Source: Wolfiporia cocos
Lineage: Eukaryota; Basidiomycota; Agaricomycetes; Polyporales; Phaeolaceae
Assembly (NCBI GenBank): GCA_029448655.1
Contig: JACCLO010000004.1
Span: forward strand, 1,612,001-1,676,000
DNA length: 64,000 bases
Direction of reading: 5' to 3'
Below, piece after piece: positions 22,015 through 34,595 of the stretch (position 1 is its first letter; each line of letters begins with the position of its first letter). The notes under the pieces are model-generated. The model saw only the letters and a list, made by a program, of their open reading frames with translations, did no database searches and was not told the origin of the DNA. The position numbers and the translations under genes are program-made.

Positions 22015-25000
22015 TCACCGCTTCTTAGTGTTGCTCTTGCCCTTTACAGCCTGCTTTTTGGGTCGATCAGAATCATCCGAGTCGTGTCCAAGCCCGGCCT
22101 CTGCACGCTTCTTATCCGCTATTGTGAACAAGCATCATCAGGATCACGTCAACATGGCCGACATCACAGTACTTACACTTCGCGGCCTTCCGCTCCAGCT
22201 CGTCCCAGTCCTCACCTACGGACGAGATCAGCAGCAAGCACAATACACGTCGCGTCTGCCATACCTTCACTCTCGTCTGAGCCGAAGTCGGAGCCGCTGC
22301 CCTCGTCGTCGCTTGCATCAGAACCATCATCGTAGTCGCTCTCACTAGCCTCGGAGCTTTCGGACGCTTCAGACTCGGCCTCGAACTCAGATTCAGAACC
22401 TGAGTCATCTGCGGCGTCGCTCTATTGACGCCGATCAGCCAATGTGTTCTGCATTAGCATGCGGATGGATATACGGACCTCGTCTCCACCAGGTGAGCCG
22501 CCCAAGAAGCTCCAACCACCCTGCTGGAAGAACTCATACGGGTCTTCGTTGATCGTCTTCATGATTGGGCCCCAATTCAAGTTGACCGGGCCCTCGCTCA
22601 GCGGGATATCCACCGAGCTGGATAACACATGTCAACGCAGTGACATAATCACGTAAAAGATGAAACGTACTCGAGCCAGTTCTTGACATCATCTAGCTGC
22701 GCGCTCGGGATCGAGTTGATGTGCAGCGGCGTCTTGGTGAAGTCCTTGAAGATGAGGACCATATCGAACTGCTTCAGACCGAACTGCACACGTTCCAGCG
22801 ACGCAATCTCGATATCGCCGAGCGTGACGACAAGGAATGGAGGGTCAGACAGGTGGACAAGGCACTCCGTCGTGGGCTGCAGCCTGACGTTCGTGCGGTA
22901 GGGCACACCCTCGAAGGAAAGCTCGCGGAAAGGGATGTCAGGCTCTAGAGTATCGCCCGTCTACGAAACATCAGCGAGTGACGGGTAGTACCAACGGCAA
23001 GCGGACCCACCGATGCTGTCGCAGCCTCCGCAATCTTCTCCGAGAACAACTTGAACTCCTTGTTGAGCATTTGCCGGCGCTTCCGCTCCTGCTGCTCGAG
23101 CTCAAGCTCATCCTCATCGCCATAGCGGTACTTGCGCTTCCGGTTACCAGTCTCATCGAACTGGACGTCAGAAGCCTCACGGAAGAATTGTACATCCTAG
23201 CCACCAGCACATGAGGGAGGCTAGGCTGCCAATAATCACCAAGACTTACATGTGCCTTCTTCTTGCCGATGATGATCGGCGCCTTGAGGTGGATGTGGAT
23301 GATGACGAGCAACTCATGGTCGCACGGCTGGAAGAACAGATGCTTCACATTGCTGAACAGAATATCTGCGCCACACATCAGCTCAGCCCTACCGCGCCTC
23401 CAGCCGCGCCAAGTACGCACCAATCTTCTGCGAGCCCATCGGCGACTGGTACCGCAGCCCATTCTGATGAATCTCGACCTCGCCGGGGAGGCGCTTCCCG
23501 TCGAGCGCTGGGCGCACGAACACCTCGGGCAGCTTGAGCGGGCGCCGGCCCTTGATCTCGAGGAGCACGTCCTGCTCGATCACGTCCGCCATCTCCTTCT
23601 TCTGCTGCTCGCGCTTGTTCACTTCCTTCTTCAGGTCCGTGATCTGCTTCGAGACGGCGTCGAACCGGTGCCCGTCCGGAGAACGATATGTTATCGACCG
23701 GATAAATGTCGCATCGGGGTCTTCGAAGGGCTGTGGGCGTATGGTGAGATGAAGGGAGAAGAAATAGGGAAAGAGTTAGGGTACTCACCGTGTCCTCCTT
23801 CTTTCCTGCGAGCTGCCCTGGCGTCTGGAAGTTCACGCGGAGGTAGGTGAACTCGCCCTCATCGTTTTTGCTCACGTTCTTAATAGTGTTGATATGGAAG
23901 GGCACCGCAAACCCATGGATGGGCAGCACGATCGTCTGCGCCTTCCTATCCACATAGATCTGCATCACGTGTCAGTTGAAACGCCGCGGCCGACCACGAC
24001 CAGAGCTACGCACCCTGAGGCCCTCCACCTCCCGGGGTAGCGCCGCCTCGCCCTTATAGCTCTGGAAGCGCTTCCACCCCTTGCCCTCGTTCCTCCCCGT
24101 GCCTCCTCCGCCCTCCGAGTATTTCGCGAGCCCGTCCGTCTGCAGGCGCGTATGCAGCTCGCGCTGGTGCTCCGAGATTTTCGCCGCCGTCGACTGGATG
24201 AGCTCCTCCTGCGCCGCGCTACGCGTCTTGTTCCGGAGCACCTTCCCGCCCGCCGTCTTGTTCTTCGCAGGCGACGCGTTCCCGTTTTGCTTCGACGCCG
24301 GCGCCTTCTTCGCTGGGGCCGAGGACTGCTCGTCGCCGTTCGCGTCCTGGTTGAGGAAGAACATCGTGTCCTTGATCGACTTGACACCGTTCGTCAGGCA
24401 GACGGCTTTGTCGGCGTTGACTTGGACGGTGTCAACGAGCTGGAGGGAGTATCTGAGACGCGCATCAGCGGAGATGTCGAGCACGCGATGGTCCGATACT
24501 CACTTTTTGCCGCCCTCTTCGAGATCCTGGAACCCGAGAACAAGATTGAAGATCATTCCTGAGTGGATCGTGCGCGTATTTTTGGATGAAAGTAGGTACG
24601 ACGAGTCGCGGAACTCCATTCCCATCTGTAGCGATCAACATGTTCGGCACCCTGAGTCGAAGATTGGCTGGTCCTTCACTTACCCCGTGTCCGATGTTCT
24701 TAACGAAGTGCTTTTCAAGCTCCGGCTTTTTCTCCTTGACATGTGTGAGCGCGTGCTGATAGACATCGCGCGCAACAGCACCGTCCTTCAATTGCGAGAG
24801 CATCTCTGCCTGGAGCGAAAGCAGTAGAGAGTAGATAGCTTCTTGTTCCTAAGCAAGCGCAGCCGTCAGTAGCGCCCACACATATCGATCAATTGAACGG
24901 ACTTTTGAAGGGTCAACGATGAAGCTGCGACCTAGATTCGCACAGTATGCCTTGTAGCGCATCCCGAGAGCGACTAGGAACACGCCCTTGTGAGCAATGT

Positions 25001-26129
25001 TGTCAGACGACGACTCTGCTGCTGGGCTGAGGTCGTATCCGGTGCTCGTTGACTGTGATTGGATGATGGGGGTGTAGCAGAACTCCGTTGACGACCAGTC
25101 AACCTGCAGACCATTAGGGGCCACCCTTCTGCTCAAGCACGAACGTACTCACGTCTGTGAGTCCCTTTCCCTTACTCCACACTTTCATGTCCGGGCCCTT
25201 GGCGTTATCGCCCTCGCCATAGCCTAGACGCGTTTCAATCTGTGCCGCAAACGTTTCGTGGGTGATCTTTGCCTCCCTATCGAGGATCGTCTCCAGCTTG
25301 AGCACAACATGGTGCGCGAGCAGAGTCGATGTTAGGCTGGCCGCCGTGCGGATGGCTTTCTGCGAAAACGTCAGCGCTATCCGTGCGCACCTTATCTCAA
25401 TCTCAACAGACGTACCAGTTCCTCCTCGTCTTTCACGGCCATGAATGCCGCCACTGCAGGCGCGACGTCCACTATCGTCGGCTTCGATTCGGCCTCGCCG
25501 GATGCCTTTTTCCACTCGTCCATCAGTTTGCCCGTGTGAGACTCCTTTGTGAGCATCCCGACGCGCTTGTGGGCCGCATACGCCTCCAGGAAGCGCGGGA
25601 GCGCGTCCGTGGGCGGGTCCTTCGCCTTCGCCTGAGCGAAGATCTCAATCGGCACCGAGGCACCAGAGTCCCTGATTTGAGTCAGGATCTTTGCTGTGGC
25701 CAGTCGATCAGTGGGAAGGAGCGAGCGACCAGGCGGCAAGACGGACCTTTGGACGCGGAACAGAGGATGCAGAGGCGGTCTTTTTGGAAGAGGAGGAAGG
25801 TAGAAGGGAATTCGTAGCCAAGCAGCCATTGCTGGGTGACGTGGCAGCCATGAGACTCGCAGCGAGTGCGCAGGTGTCAAGAACATACCTGGAACGCGGT
25901 GCTTTTCCGAATGGGCTCGTCCTCGCCTGCGGGGTCGCCCGCAGTGAGCAGAATCGCGTCAACGTCGACTAGGGAGCTGTGCTCGCTCTCCTGGGCCGCG
26001 TTCTGCAGAATTAACAAGCATTTGAGTAAGCAGGTGCAATCCTCAGGGCTCGGTACCGACGCACGTTCCACGACCGCAGGACCGACTGCAAGCGCTGACT
26101 AAACAGCAGAGCATTAAGCGTGACAGACA
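22015..26129 (-). CDS. SPT16: FACT complex subunit Spt16 (histone chaperone)
   Basis: The largest subunit of FACT, which handles nucleosomes ahead of RNA and DNA polymerases in the nucleus. The aminopeptidase-like N-terminal domain is recognisable: [35 protein letters not shown] relatives, [37 protein letters not shown], and [20 protein letters not shown]. The middle domains follow ([23 protein letters not shown]-type segments, [16 protein letters not shown]), and the gene ends in the expected acidic Ser/Asp/Glu tail and basic end [17 protein letters not shown]. At least ten introns are seen. In exon 1 (26065-26129) the reading frame from MSVTLNALL is one base short of joining [10 protein letters not shown] and exon 2 ([15 protein letters not shown]), which points to a one-base deletion or sequence error around 26098-26103. 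It is divergent from the acyl-CoA-synthetase-like gene. Confidence 0.93.
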
Positions 26130-26680
26130 TGCTGCCTCAGAAAACAACCAGGTGGTAGTATGAGGCAGAGGCGCAGGAGGCAGGAGAGGGCAGATGGCGG
26201 TAGGAAGCAGAACGCGTCTTGGCCGTGCCACACGCTCAAACGCGGTGCGGAGTCTGGAATCACGCTCTTGGAGGGGTTAGGGTTATAATAATATCTGCAG
26301 GCGCCAGCTGGTTATGCGCGATAATTCAAGTCCATGCACTCCTCTGCTACGCCCTCCTCTTTCACAGCCTGGTATCTGGAATTCAACGGCTGCGCGGGAC
26401 TGTCTGGTCTAGCATATCAGTGACTGTAGCCGGACGACAAATCAATATCACCCGCGCACGGGACTGCTGTCGAATTCCCGCTGAGTAGTCGTGACTGACT
26501 ACTGCTCGCCGACTCGGTCGAGACGGCTTGCTGCAGGTGCATAAGCAAGCCAGTAGGCGGTACGTTGACCAAGAGCAAACCCGTACGCACCCCATGACGC
26601 GTACTCACGATAGCGCACGGCGATAGAGCGCCCACACACCGCCTGAAGTGGTACCACCACCGCGCACACGAACAGCGAAC
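26130..26680. promoter_or_regulatory. Divergent promoter region, Spt16 and ACS-like gene
   Basis: 551 bp separate two head-to-head start codons. It contains TTAGGGTTA at 26277-26285, a telomere-repeat-like site of the kind bound by Tbf1-type factors in other fungi. No TATA box is obvious on either side. Confidence 0.5.
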
Positions 26681-28711
26681 ATGGGGCTCTCCGACTACGT
26701 CGTCACGGACGACCTGACCATTATACTGGGTCTAGTTGCAGCATGTCTCTTCCTCTTGCACAATCTTTACAGGCCGCAGTCTCTGGTGCACCCGATCCTC
26801 CTCGGACGACAGAGCGATGTCGCGCGCGTGAGGAACCCAGGAGAGAGTGCGGTGTACAGGAACTATGGGACAGGAATGCTGGGACGGGTGCGAGTGCTTT
26901 TACACATACCCTCATGCTCACACTCACGCTAGCTGTTCAGTTCCCTGTGCGCCCCACCAAGGATCAACAGGTCCTCCTCGACCTCGTGAGACCCGACTCT
27001 GACGGCTCGCGTACTCTTTGGTCTACTCGGGTATGTAGTCTATGTACAAAAGTATGCGTGTCTCAATTTGCGGCAGATCACCAATCCGGAACTGCGTGAA
27101 CGCGTCGCTGCCTTTGGTACCGGGCTCATCCAATCTGCTAATCTCGCGCCGCAAGAGTCTAATGTATTGCTCCTGCTAAACGATAGTATTGGTGCGTGCT
27201 TGTACGGGACACATGGCATCTGAGCGAATATTCATGGCTGCGCAGAGTTCCTCATTGCCGACCTCGCGCTTGCCTCCTACTCTATTCCTTCGTTTGTCCT
27301 CACTTCATTGTCGGTGCTATCTCCCGTGCTGGATTCGCATCCACCATCCGTTATCATCGCGGATGCTAAGCTGCTCCCAAACCTCCTCGAGGTGATATAT
27401 GACTCCAACGATAGCACTCACCCGACAATCGTCGTAGTTGGAGACGTAGATGGCAAGCAGGTACCGCACACGCAACAAGTGCGACTGCTCGAGTGGACAT
27501 ACATCGAACGCCGCGGCGCCCAAGGAGAGAACCTGCCTTTCGCCACGCCTAGTACGTGACTTGCGCGCCGTTCACCTTCGTTTCGCACGAATCACGAGCA
27601 AACTTAGACCCTCAGGATGTCTTCACTGTCTCGTTCTCCTCGACGCCCTCGGGCGAACTGCACGGGACGCAGTTCACGCACGAGAACCTCACCGCGGGTG
27701 TCGCCGCGGCGCGCAACCTCCTCCCGCTCTCGAACAACATCTCGCCGCTCGACACGATTGTCTCCGCGTTCCCGCTGAGCACTCCGTACGGACGTGCGGT
27801 GGCGTACACTGCCATCTACGAAGGCACGAGCTTCGCTACGCTCGAGAGCGCCAAGTTGTTCACCGGCGAAGGCAGTGCGTCTCCCTCTTCCATCGTAGGT
27901 CCATCAGCTGATGACGTCTGACATCAGCCACGCGCCTCGAGAACCTCGCCGACCTCGAGTCCGCACGCGCGCTCCCTATCCCATCGCCGACGATCCTCTT
28001 CGTGAAGCCCGCACACCTCGCCGCGCTCACGTCCGCTGTCCTCGAGCACGCGCGCAAGGCATCGTTCCTCTACTCGCTCGCATGGCGCCACAAATTTGCG
28101 GGCGTGATCGAGGGGTTCTTCACGAAGGAGAGCCTCTGGGACCGCCTCGTGTTCGACAGCGCCCGTGCACAGGTCCTCGGCAAGGGCGCGGGCACCGTGC
28201 GCGCGGTGATCGTTAGCGGCGGTATGTCCAAGTCTCCCACCGACCAGCGTTCCCCGCTGATGGTGCTTTGCCAGGTCCCTTGGAGGCACAGTCGCTCGTC
28301 CCTTCGCGCATCGCGCTCTCCGTGCCTCTCGTGAACACACACACGCACCACGCGGTCGCCGGGCCCGTCTTCGCGACGCACCCGCTCGACCTGCAGGCCT
28401 TCCCGCCCTCTCCGGCCGGATCGTCCGCCAGTCCCTCCGCGAGCGACGCGTACGCGTTCACGTACCTCGCGCCGGTTGGCCCGCCCGCGGCGAACGTCGA
28501 GGCGAAGCTCCTCGGCGTGGACGACGCGGCGATCGAGGGCGGCGGGGACCCCTGTGGTACACTGTACGTGCGTGGGCCGACGGTCGGGAGGCCCCTGAGT
28601 GCTGAGGACGGCGCGGGCGACGAGGCAGAGCGGTGGCTCGAGACGGGGGAGCGCGCGAAGGTCGCGCCGAATGGCACGTTCAAGGTGGTGTCGCTGATTA
28701 AAAGCAAGTGA
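26681..28711 (+). CDS. Membrane-anchored acyl-CoA-synthetase-like protein, probably a pseudoenzyme
   Basis: The protein starts MGLSDYVVTDDLTI with a single hydrophobic segment, LGLVAACLFLLHNLY, then a Pro/Arg-rich linker and a fold typical of long-chain acyl-CoA synthetases (ANL superfamily). Family landmarks are FGTGLIQSANLAP, LLLNDSIEFLIADLALASYSIPSFVL, VSFSSTPSGELHGTQFTHEN, and a C-terminal LYVRGPTVGRPL and WLETGERAKVAPNGTFKVVS. The canonical ATP-binding loop (YTSGTTGxPKG) is degraded: SSTPSGELHG lacks most of its Gly and the Lys. The hinge motif TGD[IVL]G is changed to TGERA, and the usual RKK lysine segment becomes SLIKSK at the very end. It is shorter than typical synthetases because the C-terminal lid domain is missing. 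I infer loss of adenylation activity. About six introns, all short. Codon use is strongly GC-rich at third positions. Confidence 0.8.
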
Positions 28712-30403
28712 TGGCGGACCACAGTGGCCATTGTATTGATGATGTTGATTTGCTTGCCCGCACGGGCTTGTGTACCCGTCACGTTGCTGACATTGTATAC
28801 GATGATCTTGTTTGGCTGTGGGTCCTTGGGCGAGCGCTTCTTGATGAAGATCGGCGCCTCCCTTCGGCTCCGCTTCGACGTGAGCGATGTCGGTGAATGT
28901 CGCAATTCAGCGAAAGCTAGTGCAAACTATTCAATCATAACATCTCAAATGTCATGCTCCTTTGTGCTGCGACTTCCACTGTGAGCTAGAATCTACTATG
29001 CCAAATGATGTGCGAGTGATCTCGATTAGCTCTCGCCCCATGATGGAAGGCGGTGAACAGTACCAACGACCCGTTGCGATTTCGTATCTGCCCAAAAATG
29101 AAAGGTGGGCTCGCTGCTCTGTCAGAGTACTCATGATCATCTTCGTGTATAGCATGCGGGATGTGATGACGAGCGCGAATGTTGCTCATGATCAGCTGAC
29201 ACAGTGCGGTCCTGATCTTATAGGATGTCAGCTGCCCCAAGCTCGTGGCTAAGCTGCAGCTTTTCCGGGCCGGCTTCAAGGAACGCCCAACATGTACGTC
29301 GAGCTGCGCAGATATCCATATTCCCAACAGGTGATGTTGCAGTGGCAGGCTCCTGGAATCCAAGTCCAACCGGGGTGCCACTTTGCTTATCGGTGCTCGG
29401 AGAAGTCGGCTCCTCTCTGGAATGCCACTCGTATCTTATCACTATTTGATACACCGCCCAGGATCCCTTCCGACGGCACGCGAACCGCGCCTTACAGATA
29501 CACTATTCCTCGGGGCTGTGGCGATAGAATCCAGGTTGGCCCTGCCACTACTATCGAAGACTTAAATTAGTAAGATACATGCCGCCACCGCCTTTCTGTC
29601 ACAGTACTTTAAGCAGATCCGTGGGCTGGCTTTGCCGAACTCTATACGTACACCGGCATACTGGAATGATGATCACAGTTGCAAGCAGTACACCGGGTTC
29701 ACCTGTGTCACTACATTCGGTGCCGTGCACATTCTGCCCATCGATCCGTCGGCAGCGCCTCAAATCCGCAACATAGACGCGACCGAACGCGCACTCTATC
29801 CAACTAGTATGTCACATCGGCTTGGGCTGTCTATAGCACGGTACTATCGATGAACATGTCGATCTTTCCGCAGGTTATAGCACGTAGTTCTTCGACACAT
29901 CCGTAGGTGACCTGCCTGGAGAACTGACAGAGTCGGAACACGCTGACGAATACAGAAATAGATGGATCGATTTGCACAAATACTCCAGATTGGTAATCCC
30001 GTCAATGGTCCGGGGGCATATGATATCCGCATCCTGTGCATGGTGAGTGTATCTACGACTCTCCCGGAACCCAGGGCAACAGGAATGGTTCAATGATACA
30101 CATGTAAGGAAATTCCCGCCTATCATCCATTTGCAATTAAAGGATACATATCAACCAGTGATGCGCATATTCGTATATAGCTGTGTCTCAGCCGGCAGAC
30201 ATGCACATGTGCCCTCATACGGCAGCACAGTATAGATCACTTCGTGTCGTCATCACCATCAAAACATTGGCAAAGGTTCGTATTCGGCGGTCACAACATG
30301 GTAGCTCACACCTCTGTTGCTGTAGTCGCAGATATCCTAATACGCTCCGGCCGCTAAGTTCCCGTGCGACGTGCCTGCCTAGCGCTGCGTTCTCGAGGCA
30401 GAA
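28712..30403. other. Accessory region with unassigned open exons
   Basis: Two stretches look protein-like: about 29577-29812 plus (contains ATAFLSQYFKQIRGLAL and GAVHILPIDPSAAPQIR, ending at a GT) and 29875-30126 minus (DIICPRTIDGITNLEYL). I could not connect either to a start codon or a known domain. The remainder holds nothing recognisable. Confidence 0.35.
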
Positions 30404-30410
30404 TATATAA
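30404..30410 (+). promoter_or_regulatory. TATA box of WPGY family copy 5
   Basis: TATATAA lies 74-80 bp upstream of the ATG at 30484, an ordinary spacing for a basidiomycete core promoter. Confidence 0.45.
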
Positions 30411-30483
30411 GACTACTCAAGCCTGTGCGAAACCTCCAAGCGCCCTGTCCGTCCTGCGATCTTGTGGTCAGCTACACATCCCC

Positions 30484-31404
30484 ATGTTCCCTACGAGTAT
30501 GCCATACTGGCAGTCATACAATCTGGCTTATAGCCGCCCTGGATACCCCACTTGTAGCGCACCAGCTTTCGCGCCTGCGAGCAACTTCTACGAGCTAACA
30601 CGCGCCAATCCATATGCGCAGGTATGCTGTTGCGGACATCCAATTCAGCGCCTTACTTATCACTGTGGCGGTTAGGATCTCCCCAGGCGCGACGAAACGG
30701 AGGCGATTGTGCTTCAAGATCGACAGGCTACAAGCGGTCACTTCTGGCCCCATGGCAAGGTATGATACCCGTTTGATCACGATGCAGCCGTGTGATAACC
30801 GTCCTCCAGGGAATCTCGGATTGGACCTATGTTCCGCAGCGACCATATATCCCCCAGTCTCCCTACAATCCCGTTACAATCCTCGAATACAAAGTCAACG
30901 GCAAAGTTGGAATCTTGCTTAGCGACGCTTGTAACCGGCGATTCGAGGGACTGGAGCAGCGGGACGACCTTACGTTCACCAGCATTCCGGGCCAAAAGGC
31001 GTCTCTGAGAATCCTTGTATGTGCTTTGTCACTGTCAGCCTAGTCGGCTCTGATACAGAGATTCATATAAGTGGCCGGGGTACCAGAATGATTTCTCGTG
31101 CCAGTTCAACGTCAAGAATGCGAGGAAAAATGTGCAATCGATATCCGTGGCGAAATCTGCACATGAGATCGCATGCAAGACAAAGAAGGCGCTCGATGTA
31201 CGTGGTATCATGCGACTCTGTGATATATCCACGGGTTGGGCATGTTCATTCAGAACGTTCCAGGAGTATACACGGTATAAGTGCAATGATGCGGCATGGA
31301 AGATTGGGCCGGGGCACATCGGCTTGAACCAGCTTCTCCTTGTTCGGGTTGTTCAAGTCAGCAAAGCGGGCATCCAGCCTGTTTTCTGTGTCTCTAGACT
31401 ATAA
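30484..31404 (+). CDS. WPGY/GSFQP family protein, copy 5 (intact)
   Basis: Five exons and about 235 residues. Exon 1, MFPTSMPYWQSYNLAYS, is Tyr/Pro/Ala-rich. Exon 2 is short (DLPRRDETEAIVLQD). Exon 3 has ISDWTYVPQRPY, NGKVGILLSDACNRRFEGL, DDLTF and KASLRIL. Exon 4 is WPGYQNDFSCQFNVK with the helix ISVAKSAHEIACK. Exon 5 has AAWKIGPGHIGL, LLLVRVVQVS, GIQPVF and ends at 31404. All introns are GT-AG; those after SLRIL and before the last exon are phase 0. The final motif is KAGIQPVF instead of KGSFQP, so it is slightly diverged, but every exon is open. No signal peptide. Function unknown. Confidence 0.8.
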
Positions 31405-32954
31405 ATATGATAGCTCGGCAAGACTCAGGATCCGCCTACGCCTCGGTTGCCACGTGCCATCTCACGACCCCCAATTCGATGCTGTGTGTTTCGCGCATGT
31501 GGCCCCATTGTAATGACAGTTAGAATGACTCAAGATGTACTATTCTGAAGGTTGTAACAAGAATACAAGCTCCACAACCACGATATTTCGATCGTAATTT
31601 CAGCGATGCTCTAAATATAGCTTTAGCGAATTGATCGCAGCTAAATCTCCACGGATCTCCAAATCGGGCGGTACCAGTATGAATCGGCGTTTACCGAGTC
31701 ACGTTAGTCATTCCGATCTCAGTAACTTTGTCCGCCAGTACTGATAGGCGATGGGTTTTCTAGTTATGCTTGAAAGGTGGCAAGAAGTGCTATAAGCCAA
31801 CACGTCCACTTTGCATCGTGCCCTCGACCTGTGTGAATTGCACTTTTATCCCAGAAGAATGAGTCGTTTCGTTTGCAAGACGCGCGGGGCAGATTGGCAC
31901 GTGGTATAGCACATGACCGTAACTGCGTGCTGCCCAAACAAGGACGACACATCGTCCATGTTATCGGGATCGGGGACGATCCCCAAAGTACTTCCCGCCC
32001 TAACGTCGCGCACACAAATTGTCACTCTCGATGCAGCAATCTGACAGTTCTTTGATAACTTGCCTCTCTCCCACCAGTTCCTCGCGCTTTAAGCTGATGA
32101 GACCCATGAAGTATGACACAGACAGTAAGCCGTTTCTGCTCTCCGAACTAAATCCCAGGTTAAGGGGCACGATCATGCGGATGAGAACCGTACGCCTACT
32201 TTCACACCCCTTTCACTCTTTACATCCTAATATACCACGCCAACTCGCGAAAGACCTCTAGTGATTATACGATTGGTCACCTGTATGACGCACGGAATCG
32301 TTTAAGCTACGCACGTCAGGCGGGACGCTCAGATACATCGTCCCCATGGCAGTCGCCTGGCGGGTTCGGCTCGGTGTGTGTGATGGCTGAATATCAGGAT
32401 AGCCCGCGTTATCTGAGCGACTCGGCTTGCCGATTACAATTGGGCGCTGATGTGTGGTCACAGCTAGCCCGAAGTGTATGTTAGACGCGCCTTGGCGGTG
32501 GATGTTGCACATTTCTTCGAGGAGCTCTGCAGGTACGAGTGCGATACTGGCTAATTATGCTAGTCAATTGCTACGGAAGCTATTTGTGTTATCAAAGGAT
32601 GGATCCGATGAAAGTGTCCGTGAGTGCCGCACCTGATCCCATTACCATCACCGTTCATTTCGCCTTATTTGAGATTTGTGTATATCGAGATATCACACAC
32701 TTGTCTTCAGTTGACGCTCCGTGGACCACTCGATCAACCGAACCACCTTCGTGCACATCTATGCCGGCCCAGATCTTGCTCGAGTACCGATGCGCGCAGC
32801 GGGCATGCATGCCTCTGTCGTGCATCAATGTGCTTAAAAGCATGCGCAGTGGATATTCTGGATATTCTAGCACGCGATGTGCACGAGGTATTTAAATAAC
32901 GACATGCCCTGCGATATGACTCTGACGTCTCTTCTTTTACATTGGCTCTGTTCC
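31405..32954. other. Intergenic with no confident gene
   Basis: An open frame around 32454-32636 plus (TSAILANYASQLLRKLFVLSKDG) looks protein-like but is isolated. Nothing else stands out. Confidence 0.35.
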
Positions 32955-34595
32955 ATGGGGAGGTATAGTAGGGAGGCTATCCGTCCGCGATTTCATAAGA
33001 AGCCGCGCCGCGAGACTGGGGCCTCCCAGTACTCCCCGTCAATGTTCCCTAACCTCACTAATAGCTCTCCTGATGCCACGTCCTCTTTCTCGGAGTTCGC
33101 TTCTTCGAGCAATAGTGCATCTTCGATATCGGATTCAGAAAGCATGTTGAGTCGTGCTTCATTGTCGATGGACGTTGACGCCAGAATGTCGTCCGAGACA
33201 TCACCTTACTACTCCGACTACCGCGCCGCCTTTGGGAATCATCTTCAAGATTATGATATGCCATATCAGCCCCATAAAGATTTCCTCGATCTTTGGCAAC
33301 ACTTTTCCACGGCTGACCAGCCCGTATGTATGATGTTATTTTATTCCATGGACTTCAGATACTGATGTCCAACACATCAGCCCTCTGTTACAACTATTGA
33401 GCAACCACGCACACACGATATGTGGTCTGCTATATCATCCGCAATACATATGGCAGATATGAGCCCCATTCACGCTCATAATGCACTCTCGGGAAAGGGC
33501 ACAGCGAAAGACTGGTACACTGATTTGTTTGGTGATGTTGAGCATCCGATGACGTCTCTCAAGGTTCGTCGTATTGACTCATGCGCGAAACGTCTCACCT
33601 GTGCTTAATGTGTGTATTTATGCAGAATGAGCGCCATAACATCACGAAACCAGAATTACAAGTTGTTGTAGATAACCTACACAGCGGCGCATATGTGCAA
33701 AGCCCCTCCGATACTCAATTCCCGGGGAACCTGTTCCCTGAAGAGATCCTCGATCCATCTGAATCCTGTACGATAAAGCGCGCTTTCTTTGACCGCGGCT
33801 TTCCTCACTGCTTTTGACGATTGTACAGACTGCAAGGAAAACGGAAATGAAGACTTAGCACCGGTCGTATATCATTGCATTCCGAGCGTGGATCTTGCGC
33901 ATGGCGGAATGACATCCATCTCAGCTCCGGTTGCACACTCTTTGTCCTTCACCACATCCCCGTCAGTAGAATTGGTTGAAGTACCACAAGAACTTTATCA
34001 CGATATGGCAAGAATGTTCAAACCGACGAGGCTGGTAGAGTTCACCTTGCTGGATGGCTCTAAAGGGATCCCTTTGGGGCCGCTCCTAACTTCCAAGATG
34101 CAAGATACCTTGTCAAAACTTGAGGGAAGAAACGAACCTGCGTTCATGGAAGATTTCATGTCGTCGAAGCCTTCAATCAGGATCAACGTTTGTCTCATGC
34201 TTCACAATGATCGGCGGCACGAAGTAAACTCACACGTCACAGCTCCCTGGGTACCCGAGATCCAGCCGTCAAGTAACAACGAGACGTTCAACATTAGAGG
34301 ACAGCAAGTTGAATCCTGAGAAGAAGATTCGCCCATCGAAGTCCCTTGCGGATATAGCCAAACTGGTTGCAGAACAATTACGGTTACTGATTGATGTAAG
34401 CTCAGCGCGATTTTTGCAGCATCTTCGGCTGAGTTTTGGCAGGACTATACAAGCTTCAAATGCACCAGACCTGAGTGGAAAGTTGGACAAAGACCTAACT
34501 TGACTATCGATGACTTCTACTTGCTGGAATTAATGCGGGTAGCGCGAGGAAGTTTTCAGCCAATCCTTGCTATCGCTCGTCAAAAGGCACACTGA
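32955..34595 (+). CDS. WPGY/GSFQP family protein, copy 6, long N-terminus (intact)
   Basis: Six exons encode about 450 residues, the longest member here. Residues 1-123 start MGRYSREAIRPRFHKKPRR and are Ser-rich and acidic (SSNSASSISDSESML), probably disordered with a basic start that could serve as a nuclear signal. Exon 3 has ITKPELQVVVDNLHSGAY, matching the IVDSGF part of copy 1. Exon 4 carries VEVPQELYHDM, DGSKGIPLGPLL, LEGRNEPAF and KPSIRIN. Exon 5 has LPGYPRSSRQVTTR and a strong helix, KSLADIAKLVAEQLR. Exon 6 has EWKVGQRPNLTIDD, YLLELMRVARGSFQPIL and stops at 34595. All introns fit GT-AG, with phase 0 at both family-wide positions. It is the best full-length reference for the family. 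Function unknown. Confidence 0.85.

Noticed and set aside
24081..24827. Plus-strand ORF of 248 codons across SPT16
   Set aside because: It is antisense to well-conserved Spt16 exons and crosses their introns; no motif supports it.
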